A stretch of 64,000 bases of DNA from Vicia villosa (taxonomy: Eukaryota; Streptophyta; Magnoliopsida; Fabales; Fabaceae): assembly GCF_029867415.1 (NCBI RefSeq), contig NC_081186.1, positions 11,044,930 through 11,108,929 of the forward strand, in the 5' to 3' direction. Every line of letters begins with the position of its first letter. The stretch's first letter is position 1. Made by a program: the position numbers and the translations under genes. Under the pieces are notes generated by a model, which had not been told where the DNA came from, searched no databases, and was given only the letters and a program-made list of their open reading frames with translations. Positions 54,567 to 64,000 of the stretch are shown here, piece after piece.

Positions 54567-56580
54567 CACTACAACAAAAATGAGCTTAGGCACCAATCGA
54601 AAACCGTAGCCTAATATCAAAAAACCGTAGCGTGAGACTTCAGGCGACGGTTTTCCAGGCGTGGAATATGCCGCCGTTGCCTATTCCTTTAGACCGCGGT
54701 TTTTTGACTTTTGCCCACAGAATGATAAAAGCGTCGCCTAACTATATGAATATACTACGGTTTTTGTTTGCCAGAAGAGGCAGCGGTTGTTTTGTAGACC
54801 ACACTTAAAAAACGTTGTCTATTCCTATTGACTAGTTTAATGTATGTAATTAACCACTTTTAAATTTATTTTAACGAAATTATTAAATTTTTTAAATCTG
54901 TTACGTATTTCAAGATTCTTTGGATATATTTAATGATTAATTTTATTTACTTTTTAATTTAATTTATAAATATTTAATTATAATTAAATAATTACTTTTT
55001 ATTGGTTTACAATCAACTCCAGCAACTTGAATCTAAGATAAACATTTCCACCTGCCATTGCAAGAGAAAAGAATAGTTACATCACTTATTATTTTAAATC
55101 TAATTAAACAAAAATCGATAGTTTAATAACCTATTTTACAAAAATAAAAAATGATTTTAAAATTTAAAGTAAAAATAGAAGAAAAATATTACTCACAAAC
55201 AGACTTGGGATGGTGGTTTGCGGTAACAGGAGATCTGACAGAGGAACAACAAAAAAGTAATTGTTCTTGAGAAGATAAATAAGACAAAGAACAAACCTTT
55301 ACATCTAAAAATCATTGTAGCTTCAAAATGAAAAATCTATAGCAGACCCATTTTTCAAACAACTTATTTTCCAATTTTAATCACTTGAAAGAGAAGAGAG
55401 TGGTGAGAAAAGCTGAGATCTGGTCTTTGTTTTTCCATATGAGGCTTAAAGTGGTTGGAAATGAGAGAAGTTGTGGGTTCAAAGAGTATGGAAATCTCAA
55501 CTTGAAAGAAAGAATGAGGGGAGGCGCTAAACACCTCTGCAATAAGAAGTAGGGTTTCTTTTTTGTTTATGACCCACTTAAAATCATTTACTAGTATTTA
55601 CTATTTTTATTTTAATTTTAAATTATTTTCCCTTAATAATTGGCCTACATATCACAACAAAATCTGTAACAAATTTTTTGTTTGCAATAAATTTAAAATT
55701 TAATGACTGTTTTATTTATAAAAGAACTCATACTCTTCTTCGTATTATATATTGTCAACTAATAAAATAAATTAAATTTAAAATTAAGAAATATATATTT
55801 TTAATTTATATTCTCTATGTTTATATAGGTGGACACATTTTTATTACCTGATTATATAATTAAAGTATGTAACATGATAATTTTAACATGAGTTTTTAAA
55901 TGTTACTTTTATTAGACTAATTAAAATATTATTATTTATAATTCAATTGCATTTAAATTATAAATTTTGGAATTATATGAACTTTTCATTGTCTGATTGC
56001 TAAAACTATTTTGTTACGTTCTACATTTTTTTTCTAAAATAAAATAAGAGTAACATTTATTTAATAAAATAATAATAATCTTTTTAAAATCAGTAATACA
56101 AATATTTAGCCTTTTTTATATATTTTTTCATTGTTAAAGAATAATCCATCAAATTAATATTCTTTTCATAAGAGAGAAGAATAATATATTTCCATAAGAA
56201 AAAAATATTTTATTTTATTAAAGGAAACAAATCAACATACTTAACCATGTTTTAAAGACATTAATAATTTTGTTCCCATTAACCCTCATAAAATAAATAT
56301 TAATTAATCAAATAATAAATGAAGGAAAAATAAATATGGTTTTAAAATCTGAACATGCAAAGAGTACGGTTTAAACATCAGTAGAGAATAGGCTACGGTT
56401 TTTATACGGCCACCATTTAAAAGCGTAGCCTAAAGAGAATAGGCGGCGGATTTTGCTACTATAATAATGTAATTATAAAAACCTGACAACGGGTACAAAA
56501 ACGTTGTCTATTAACCTATAGGCAACGGATTTCAGCCGTTGTCTAAACTTTCGTTGCCTAAAGTCTAAAATGTTGTAGTG
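54567..56580. mobile_element. Non-autonomous CACTA transposon
   Basis: 2014 bp with perfect 10-bp terminal inverted repeats CACTACAACA and TGTTGTAGTG. Subterminal regions of about 240 bp (left) and 210 bp (right) are packed with short motifs in both orientations, such as ACCGTAGCC, GGCTACGGTTTT and GGCAACGG or CCGTTGTC, which is the usual CACTA design for transposase binding. The flanking triplets TTA and TTT agree at two of three bases, so the 3-bp duplication is slightly damaged. The AT-rich centre (54840-56340) has no supported transposase reading, so movement would need a partner element. Confidence 0.88.
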
Positions 56581-58783
56581 TTTAGTCTGTTTCTTTCTTT
56601 GATTGTGTCAGCACCATTCGTGGTGGCCGAATTAGGTCTTGGAGAGATGATCGTGTCAATACCGTTCATAGTAACTGAATTAGATCATAGATATTGTTTA
56701 TCTGCTTGTACTTGTGTCCTGAAAAAAGTAGAGTTAGTCTTTATGCAATGTTATGATGCATGTATTATGAGTTTCTCAAAATAAATGAGAAACTTGCATG
56801 TGAGGTAATGTATGCATTGTGATTTTGATATTTGATCTTGTTTTTGAAGATGCTCAACTGGGGGATTTTTGATTTTGCTTAGGGATGACCAGTAACTTGA
56901 TGTACCCTGAAAGATATTAGTAAACCAAGTTGGAGAAAAGCCAAGTGTTGGAGAACTGGTAGTGTTGAAGGCGTAAACTCTGTTGGGGAGCCATGTCTTT
57001 ATCGGGACGAGTATGTTTGAAGGTATCCTCTCGAGGATTGCTCTGTGGGGATATGATCTTGTGAGGTCGACTCTGTGGAGAAGCATGGATGCCTTGAACA
57101 TTGCCCCCAGTATTATAGTAACCACCATTTGATTTAGGACACGCCACTAAGTATTGATCAAGATGTCCAACTGGACTTGCATAGATTTGCCCCAGTTAGT
57201 AGGGACTTTGGAAAGATTCGCCTTGCGATGGCTTTATGAGATGTACACTATGGGCGATATGCCCCCAGTAATTGTAAACTTAGGATGATGCCCCTGATTG
57301 TTTTGGCATCCTGAGAGATTCTCGGAATCTTGACTTGATTGCCCCAGATTGTTTTGGCATCCTGAGAGATTCTCGGAATCTTGACTTGATTGCCCCAGAT
57401 TGTTAGGGCAAAACGTGCCATGCCCCTTGTATACGTAGGAGACATTGCTTCTTGGAGTAATTTGTGTCGGTCGGGATAACTTTGAGTCATTAGCCATACC
57501 CTGTGCAAATTCTTTCTATTGCTAACATTTTAAATTATGTAGCAGAATATGTTTAATAATGAATTCATGAGATGCAATGCATACGTCTGTCTTGAGTTTT
57601 TTGAAAAACATTAAAACTGGAGATGTAAAATCATGATATTTATAAAAACACGATGTTTGTAAAAAACAGGATATCAACTTAACATTTGTAGTAAACCTTA
57701 AGGAGTCAGGATACCCTTTTGGTGACAGTATGCTTTCGAACTAACCATGCTTCAATCAGGACTTTCAAGGGTTGTAACGTGGCTTGGTTCACGGTTTAAG
57801 AAACAAAGGATAAAGGCTCAAAATTTGATTGTACCCACCCCTCTTCGTGATGATCTTCAGTCCTAAGCTCAGTTAATTCAACTTACGCATTCAGGTTCCA
57901 AAAGACTTTTGGATTTGCACCTTTGATAATGATGATGGTTCACAAGCAAAGAGAACTTTTGAGATGGCAGTCACTTCTTCCTTTTGGTAGTCACAACATT
58001 GTGTTGTTCAAGAATTTATTGACTTCTCTTTTTTCATCTTTTTGATATCCCTAACTTTTGCCTGAACTGTCTATTTTGAGCTTATAGTCAGCGGGATGCC
58101 TTGATTTTTGCCTAAGTCATCTTTTGATTTTTGACTTAGCAAGCTTTTCTTTGTATATATGTTTTTTTTTCTTTTTTTTCTTTTGAAAGATATTGACTGC
58201 CTCGCTTAATGATTGATGAACCATCATTGGCTTTTGATTGACATCTCCAACACTTCTTTGATGTGTGCGGATGAACGCTTGTGATTGAAACCTTTGTTGA
58301 AAGATGTATTGAATGGTTCTCTTAAAAAAGAATGCACAACCAAATTAACTGAGAACTACCATGCCCCAGGTTATGATCGAGGGTTTTAATTAGTACAAGA
58401 AAGAAACTCCTACTTCTTAGGCTCAATGGGTTTGACGAGGGATTAACATCCTTATATCTCCACTGTTTAGGAATTGAAACAATGCCTGTACATCGTCAGC
58501 ATAGTCCGCTCAAAAGCATACTGTATGAGGTTGCGGTAACGTTTTCGTCATCCTCCCTTAAAAGGCCTACAACTTAGCAGGAGTTGAGTATCATAAAACA
58601 TATGCAAAGTAAAGACATAATTTTAAAATGAGTGATAGCGAAATAAATTATTCAAGACAAACATATGCAATGCACTGATGATGATTATTAAAATAGATAA
58701 TGTCTATCATAATTCGAATGTTTAAACAAACAGAATAGAAATTTGCAAATGAAAGTAAAACTAATGATTAAAAGTTTATCCTT
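56581..58783 (-). other. Non-coding internal region of Ogre-C
   Basis: Parallels 300-3069 of Ogre-A. It contains a perfect-looking 54-bp tandem duplication at about 57296-57403 (GATTGTTTTGGCATCCTGAG start). Decayed readings on the minus strand share short peptides with Ogre-A (SPIVYIS and NVQGIHASPQ), but neither copy keeps a long frame. No pol motif found. Confidence 0.6.
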
Positions 58784-60142
58784 CTAGCCATCCACATTAT
58801 TAGCAATTACATTAGGAGTCTCAGGAGGATCAAACTCAACTTCTCCAGCATCGATCATATCTTGGATTTTGTTCCTCAATGTCCAGCAGCTATTCGTATC
58901 ATGACCAGGACTATCAGAGTGGTATGCACACCTCATATTAGGATTATAGCTTTGAGCAGAAGTGCTAGGATTCTTAGGGGGATCCTTTAGAGTGATCAAC
59001 TCTAACTTCAACAGGTGTTGTAGTGCTTGAGCCAGTGACATATTGATCTTTGTGAACTGACGCCTAGGCGTGTCTTGCGTGCTTTGACGACTTCTCAGAG
59101 GTGTCAGTGTGGAGATCAAAAATGCCCCAACAGATTGGCCATGGTTATTATTTGAATCTGACTTCCCACTGAGAGGCTTCTTTGTAATACCTGAGGATGT
59201 AACAGCTTGAATCTTACCACTTCGGATGCCATTCTCAACGCGTTCCCCAGTCAGTATAAGCTCAGTGAATCCAGATGACGAACTTCCCAGCAAATGACTA
59301 TAGAAAGGGCCAGTCAATGTATTCATAAACATATCTACCAACTCTCTATCAGTCAAGGAAGGTTTGACTATTCCAGCTAGATCTCTCCATTTCTGAGCAT
59401 ACTCCTTGAAACTTTCCTCGGGTCCCATAGACATGCTTTGTAGTTGGATGCGAGTTGGTGGGAGGTCAGCATTGTATTGGTATTGCTGGTAGAAGGCAAC
59501 AACCAAATCTTCCCAAGTATGGATGTTGGTACTTTCCAGTTGATAGTACCATTCGAGTTGAGTTCCAGATAAGCTTTCCTGAAAGAAATGGATCCAGAGC
59601 CTCTTATCAGCAGTGTGAGGCTGAATCTTCCTTACATAAGACCTTAAGTGCATCTTGGGACAGGAGACTCCATCATACTTAGCAAAGGTGGGAGTTTTGA
59701 ATTTTGGAGGAATAACAACCCCAGGAACGAGTCCAAGCTCTTCAAAATCCAGCCCAGGTACCTTCTGAATTTCAACGCTTCTCAGACGCTCTTCTAACAA
59801 CATATACTTCTCATCAGAATAATCCTCGTCTTGAGGATACTCTTCTTCTTCTTCTTCCCGAGCATCAGAACCTACATGGCTTCCCTGGTTGTTCTTGATA
59901 CTGAAATCATCTTCTTCCTCTTCCTCTTCCTTGTCTTTAGGAATCCCAGTTTCTTCGGCCTTCTTGGGACGACCCTTGAATCTTCTTCCCAGGTTGATCA
60001 CACCTTTTGGTTTCTTGGTCTTTTTCTCCTTCTTAGTCAGGAGAGCTTTCAGCTCGTCTTACCTTTTGGACAAGTTCAGGATCAGAGCTTGAAATTCAAC
60101 ATTTTGAACTTAGAGATTCTTCACAGATTGTTCGAGATCCAT
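58784..60142 (-). pseudogene. gag: Ogre-C gag, nearly complete
   Basis: ATG at 60142-60140. Two in-frame TAA codons early on (60112-60110 and 60061-60059) leave an uninterrupted reading from about 60058 to 58784. The first TAA lies where Ogre-A has Gln in the same peptide context, so a C-to-T change is likely there. Order: a short N-terminal coil, a Lys-rich stretch, Glu/Asp-rich acidic tracts (residues about 70-110), a capsid-like retrotransposon Gag domain (about 150-290) with WIHFFQESLSGTQLEWYYQLE-like and WEDLVVAFYQQYQYN segments, and then one zinc-knuckle-like CAYHSDSPGHDTNSC near residue 410. Gag would form the particle and bind RNA in the cytoplasm. No protease follows. It is the best preserved of the three Ogre-type gags here. 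Confidence 0.82.
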
Positions 60143-61288
60143 GATGCTGAAATAAACAGCGAGGAAGGATGAGAGGCCTATTGTAAGAAACCTGTTATGC
60201 GATGTTATGAATGCAGATGCAATTTTTCGAGGATCTTTAGGCAATTTAGTTAGCAACATTGAAAAATGATTTGGTCGCATCGTTGTTTGAAGAACTCTGA
60301 TTCTTGTCTTTGATCATCCTTCTTTGAGAATCATGCTCACCATATCGGGTGGGTCATCGCCTCTGATTCGGGAACTTCTGAATTTGAAGGTACATGGCTA
60401 GAGGAAAATAAATCCTCTTGCCCCTTGATAGGTACATCGTCTCTGAATTGTAAGGTATGTGGCGAGAGGAAAGTAAATCCTCTTGCCCCTTGATAAGAGT
60501 TCAGTCCTTGATAAGAGCACCTGAAATTGTGCGCCCTAAATTCCTAAGATCCTTGAAAGGGTTAGTTAAATCATGTTATGCTTATGATGTCATGATGTCA
60601 TGATGTTATGCGGATGCAATGCATTAGGCAAAACGTAAGGTGATAAGGACAAACAAGTCCTACAAGAAAAACCTGCAAGGAAACACAAGCAAGTCACACA
60701 AGTGTCCTTAGGTTTAGGGGCTTGCATGAAGTTCGTAGGTAAGTACCCTCCCCATTGAAGTTTAGTTGGTTCAACCTATTCTAGAATAGTAACCGGGTTC
60801 TATGGTGCTCATATCCCTGATCTTCCTCGCGGGCATTGTCTCAACATGGCACTCGATCGGCCAGCCAAAAGCATCCCTAGAGTCCAATCTCAATGAGTGT
60901 AGCATCGAGTATCAACCGGCTTCAGTCAGGAATCCAAAGCCAGCTATCTCGCTACTTCCTATAGGCCAAAGTCAAGTTCAACTAAGGTTCTAAGGGCGAA
61001 TTAGTGCTTGTGACACCACGCAGTAGCCAAATGTCTCCTCGATCATGTTCAAGGGCCATCAGGACAAACCAAAGTGTCGCACTAACGGTGGCCACCAGTT
61101 CAACCATAACGATACATGTCGTATAGCCTCCCTGGTCTCATGCCACATACCTAAGGTACACTAGATCCGGGTGTAGGATCTTTCACACAACCGAATACCC
61201 AAAACAGCCTTTAAAGAGAAAGCAAACAAGTCAAACAAATTTAAAGTGATCCTAGCTCTAAGGTAACCCCTCTTTTATTCGAAAGCGT
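60143..61288 (-). other. Leader of Ogre-C
   Basis: Non-coding, homologous to 3882-4919 of Ogre-A, with the same ATGATGTCATGATGTTATG run near 60585 and CTTGCCCCTTGATARG repeats near 60417 and 60484. Confidence 0.6.
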
Positions 61289-61305
61289 CCCCAGCAGAGT
61301 CGCCA
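61289..61305 (-). promoter_or_regulatory. Primer binding site of Ogre-C
   Basis: Minus-strand TGGCGACTCTGCTGGGG four bases after the LTR end, identical to that of Ogre-A. Confidence 0.85.
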
Positions 61306-61309
61306 GTTC

Positions 61310-62236
61310 TGTAATACGGTGAACTGACTTTATTTGAAATGTGCGGTAAGCAAGAGTCGCCACCGACTTTTATTTTATCCAATTGGAAAGGCAAAAAGAA
61401 CAGGAAAGACCTTTGAAAGATTTTGAGTTCGGGGGGTAAGTTATACAAAGGGAAGGTGTAAGGCACCCTTTGCATCCATGGTTATTCATGGGCTCTTAAT
61501 TGCTTAGATCACTTGTTTGTTTGAATTGTTTGAAGTGTCGTGTGTGAATAGTAAAAAGATTTCGTTAAGGACTTTAGCTTGTAAATAAGCGTAGCCTTGT
61601 TTTGAAATTGTTTTGAAATAGGAGGTGTGAAAAGTATTTTTGAATTTGAATTTGTTATGAGCAAGCAATTAAGAACTAATTACCCTAAGTTCGTCTTTCT
61701 TGTTCTTTAAGTCTTTCGTTTGAAAGGGTCTACCCATACCATGAGAAGGCAGGAAGTCTTTCAATTGGATGTTAAGGGTCATCGAGAGTAATCGTTCGAC
61801 ATAAGACTGTCCCATGCCATAAAGAGGGCAGGTAGTCTAAGGGAAGGATATAATAGTCATTTTATCAGTTTAGGCATCATGCGAGGATACCTTAGCAATA
61901 TGGACAATTATTCTTTATGAGGCAACCTCGAGGGAGTTTCACTAACTTTGAAGGAAACAGGCGATATTGCTTTAGGTGTCCTCGGAATCGAGGGACTTGA
62001 CTATTTTTAGGCAACACAGTTAAGGCAGCAAAGCGGCAATTAATAGGCAACAGGCAACAGGAGAGGTTACCCTAAAGGTGTGTGGGTGCAACAATCAAGT
62101 GATTCAATTCATATAGTTATCTTTTAATTAGTGATCTAATTTGGTTCAAGGCTTGCACTCCCTAAGATTACTAACCACAACAGAAGAAATAAAAGCAGAA
62201 TGAAAATCCTACGCTATTACAATAAACACCTGCGGG
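61310..62236 (-). mobile_element. 5' LTR of Ogre-C, 3' end portion
   Basis: Aligns without indels to 49956-50882 with about eight substitutions. It is interrupted by a hAT transposon after CCTGCGGG (62229-62236), the expected 8-bp target. The rest of this LTR should follow the transposon outside the window. It contains the nested inverted repeat at 61852-62005. Confidence 0.92.
61852..62005. repeat. Nested inverted repeat in Ogre-C 5' LTR
   Basis: Outer arms AATAGTCA and TGACTATT as in 50498-50651. One inner arm has a G in place of an A (AGGTGTCCTC). Confidence 0.88.
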
Positions 62237-64000
62237 TAGAGCTGTCAATATGGGCTACCCGACCCTAAACGGGCCGGCCCATGCGGGCCTCGGGCTTTTC
62301 AGGGCCGGGCCTAAAATACCCATATTCAAATGGGCTCTTATTTTACTACCCAGGCCCAGCCCTGGATGGGCTGCGGGCTACCCGGGCCCAGGCCCTAAAC
62401 GGGCCCATTTAAAAAAAATCTTTTTTTTTTTTAATTTTGTATATATATATATATTAGAATTTCTAAATAACCCATATAGGTTAACAATTAAAATATAAAA
62501 CAACACATTGACTTAATTCAAATAGTATCCAAAATACATCATAAATTATCAAATGTATGTAGAACCCAAAATTAAATAATTTGTTCCAACAAGTTGTAAG
62601 TTTTAAATATTCAAGATAACAAAATATTCATGATAACACAACATATTCATGATAACACAAAATAACTTTGTTCAAATTTTGACTCGACTCGCAATGTCAC
62701 TTGAGTTTTCTTCAACGGCATTTGAATGCTCAAATGTGTTGGATGCTTGTCCACTTCCAAATTCAACATCTTGAATAACATTAATGTCATTATCAAATTC
62801 TACAAAACAATAAAAGAATTTGTTAAACAAAATCAACAAGACGTTTCATGATTTCCTTTCTTAAAAGGAGTGAATGGTGTTGGAGGAGGACATAATATAT
62901 AGCAATATAATGTTTATATTTTCAAGCTATATTAATTATTTATTATGAACATATATATTAGGAGGACCTTTAATGATACATGTTTGTTAGTTTTACTATG
63001 CATTACCGATTAGTACTGTTAGTGATAACCTCCAGAAGGTTAGTAATTCATGTTTGTTAGAATTGTTCCTACTACATGAGATTTTAGAAAAGAAAAAGTT
63101 ATAACCTCCAACAAAAGAACACTATTTACATATCCTAAAATATTAATTTCTTTAGATATATCTTAAATATTAATTTCTCTATTTATATCCTAACATATAC
63201 GAACAAAAGAACACTAAATATATCCTAACAATATAGAGACAAAGTTAACAAGTTTACCTTCAAAACCATGTAACCAACTTCGTGTGCACATGAGAGCTTG
63301 AACGGATTCCTCTTTCATTGAACTTCTATACTTGTTTAAAACTCGAGAGCCAATACTAAAAGCGGATTCAGAAGCCACTGTAGTTATTGGAATGCTCAAT
63401 ATATCACAAGCCATTCTTGCTAGATTGGGACATCTACGACTCTTTTCTCTCCAATAAGCCAAGATATCAAAACCAACCGATGGAGGCAACCTTTGTTCAT
63501 CTAAATAAGCATCAAGTTCAGATTTTCCAGTATTGTTACTTGCTTGACTCTCATGCTCTTCAAATTCCTACAAATTAAACATATAAAATTGATAAAAATT
63601 TAAATTTTAAAATTATCCCAATCAAAAGAAATAATAATAATAGTTTACACTTACTTCACAAATATATAACGAGGATGCCAAAGAATCCTTTACTCCTCCA
63701 AAAGTAGGTACCACTTGTGAAAAGCTATGATTAGGAGAATTCCCGTGTTTGACATATTCCGCATAAAGCTCGTACAACTCACCTTTAATCTTTTTGCACT
63801 TGGCTACACTAGTGTTCTCATCAATTTTTGTATATGCAAAATTCAAAAAGTTGAATTTTTTTGTTGGATCAAGAATAACACCAAAAGCCAAGATAATATT
63901 ATACTCACTCCAATACTTGTCAAACTTTTCCCTCATTTTTTTAGCCATGTCTTGAATCAAAGAATCTTTACTTATCAAATAGGAATTCAAAAGACACTCA
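62237..64000 (-). mobile_element. hAT transposon, partial
   Basis: The terminal repeat begins TAGAGCTGTCAATATGGGC at 62237, followed by GC-rich subterminal motifs (GGGC, GCCC, GGGCCGGCCC). The probable target copy CCTGCGGG precedes it, and the second copy should lie at the other end outside the window. The minus-strand transposase gene has its 3' end towards 62237. The first 44 bases match the MITE at 14762, so the two belong to one family, with this one the possible source of mobility. Confidence 0.88.
62672..64000 (-). CDS. hAT transposase, C-terminal part (three exons seen)
   Basis: The gene can be followed by splice sites. One exon runs from beyond the window to 63655 (donor GAA|GTAAGT). 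The next is 63567-63258 (acceptor TTTGTAG, donor GAAG|GTAAAC). The last is 62799-62672 (acceptor TTTGTAG, stop TGA at 62674-62672). Introns are 87 bp and 458 bp, and all three exons join in frame. The first visible exon has MREKFDKYW and [11 protein letters not shown], typical of the catalytic-fold end of RICESLEEPER/Ac-type plant hAT proteins. The second has [31 protein letters not shown] and [18 protein letters not shown], the hAT dimerisation domain. The last is a short acidic tail. No stop or frameshift is seen in the visible part. The BED zinc finger and N-terminus lie outside the window. Confidence 0.85.

Larger units (their letters stand above)
49956..62236 (-). mobile_element. Ogre-C: gag-only Ogre-type element, 5' LTR split by a hAT transposon
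   Basis: Minus-strand element: 5' LTR (from 61310 rightwards, interrupted at 62237), primer binding site, leader, gag (58784-60142), non-coding region, 28-bp tandem array, polypurine tract and 3' LTR (49956-53943). Over the 927 bp that can be compared the two LTRs differ at about eight sites and have no indel, so the insertion is recent. The internal region is about 5.35 kb without the CACTA element, too short for pol, and no pol motif was seen. The left flank is ATGAT; the right flank lies beyond the window. Confidence 0.82.

Noticed and set aside
54567..56580. Host gene or transposase inside the CACTA element
   Set aside because: Only very short frames in an AT-rich interior; subterminal repeats explain the conserved ends.
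57234..57508. Two overlapping minus-strand frames with a repeated peptide
   Set aside because: The repeat comes from a 54-bp tandem duplication, and the frames are not kept in Ogre-A.

Overview
The window looks like a gene-poor intergenic block from a large plant genome, most likely a legume of the Fabeae group (pea, vetch, faba bean or lentil). I base this on several-kilobase LTRs and gag genes of the Ogre (Ty3/gypsy, Tat lineage) type together with a full-length Sirevirus (Ty1/copia with an env-like ORF). The species is an inference. I found no host gene, rRNA gene or functional tRNA gene. Nearly every base can be placed in a transposon or a transposon inside a transposon.

Layout. (1) 1-8644: Ogre-A on the minus strand, cut off by the window at its 3' side: a tandem-repeat-rich 3' region (1-960), shared non-coding sequence, a broken gag (3070-3881), leader, primer binding site (4920-4936) and a 5' LTR (4941-8644). 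(2) 8645-9857: two LTR fragments. (3) 9858-34975: Ogre-B on the minus strand. Its 3' LTR (9858-17778) holds a solo Ogre LTR (14253-17749), which itself holds a hAT MITE (14762-15303). Its body has tandem arrays (18100-19215), a complete Sirevirus (20543-31221, with a second hAT MITE inside gag) and a broken gag (33027-34079). (4) 34976-41158: a plus-strand Ogre LTR split by a 5'-truncated copia element (about 35955-38985). (5) 41159-49955: an unassigned LTR split by a solo type II LTR (41756-49504), which is split by a solo Ogre LTR (42569-46227). (6) 49956-62236: Ogre-C on the minus strand, with 3' LTR, a 28-bp tandem array, a CACTA element (54567-56580), the best preserved gag (58784-60142), primer binding site and the start of the 5' LTR. 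(7) 62237-64000: a hAT transposon with a spliced transposase gene, inserted in the Ogre-C 5' LTR and running out of the window.

How the parts relate. The three minus-strand Ogre relatives encode gag but show no protease, reverse transcriptase, RNase H or integrase, so they look like non-autonomous derivatives needing a helper. Each has a different tandem array at the same place, between shared non-coding sequence and the 3' LTR. Only the Sirevirus encodes a full set of retroelement domains, and it is disabled by an insertion, a gag-pol frame change, nonsense codons and an env-like frame change. Target-site duplications (ATAGG, GAAAG, GGGGT, CAAAG, ATTGCGAA and a near-perfect ATTGCAGC/ATTGCAAC) fix the insertion order of many layers.

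The most unusual signals are tRNA-like modules (A box, B box, T run) in four Ogre LTRs, and a nested inverted repeat of about 155-195 bp kept in all six Ogre LTR 3' ends. All coordinates and mismatch counts were read by eye, without alignment software.
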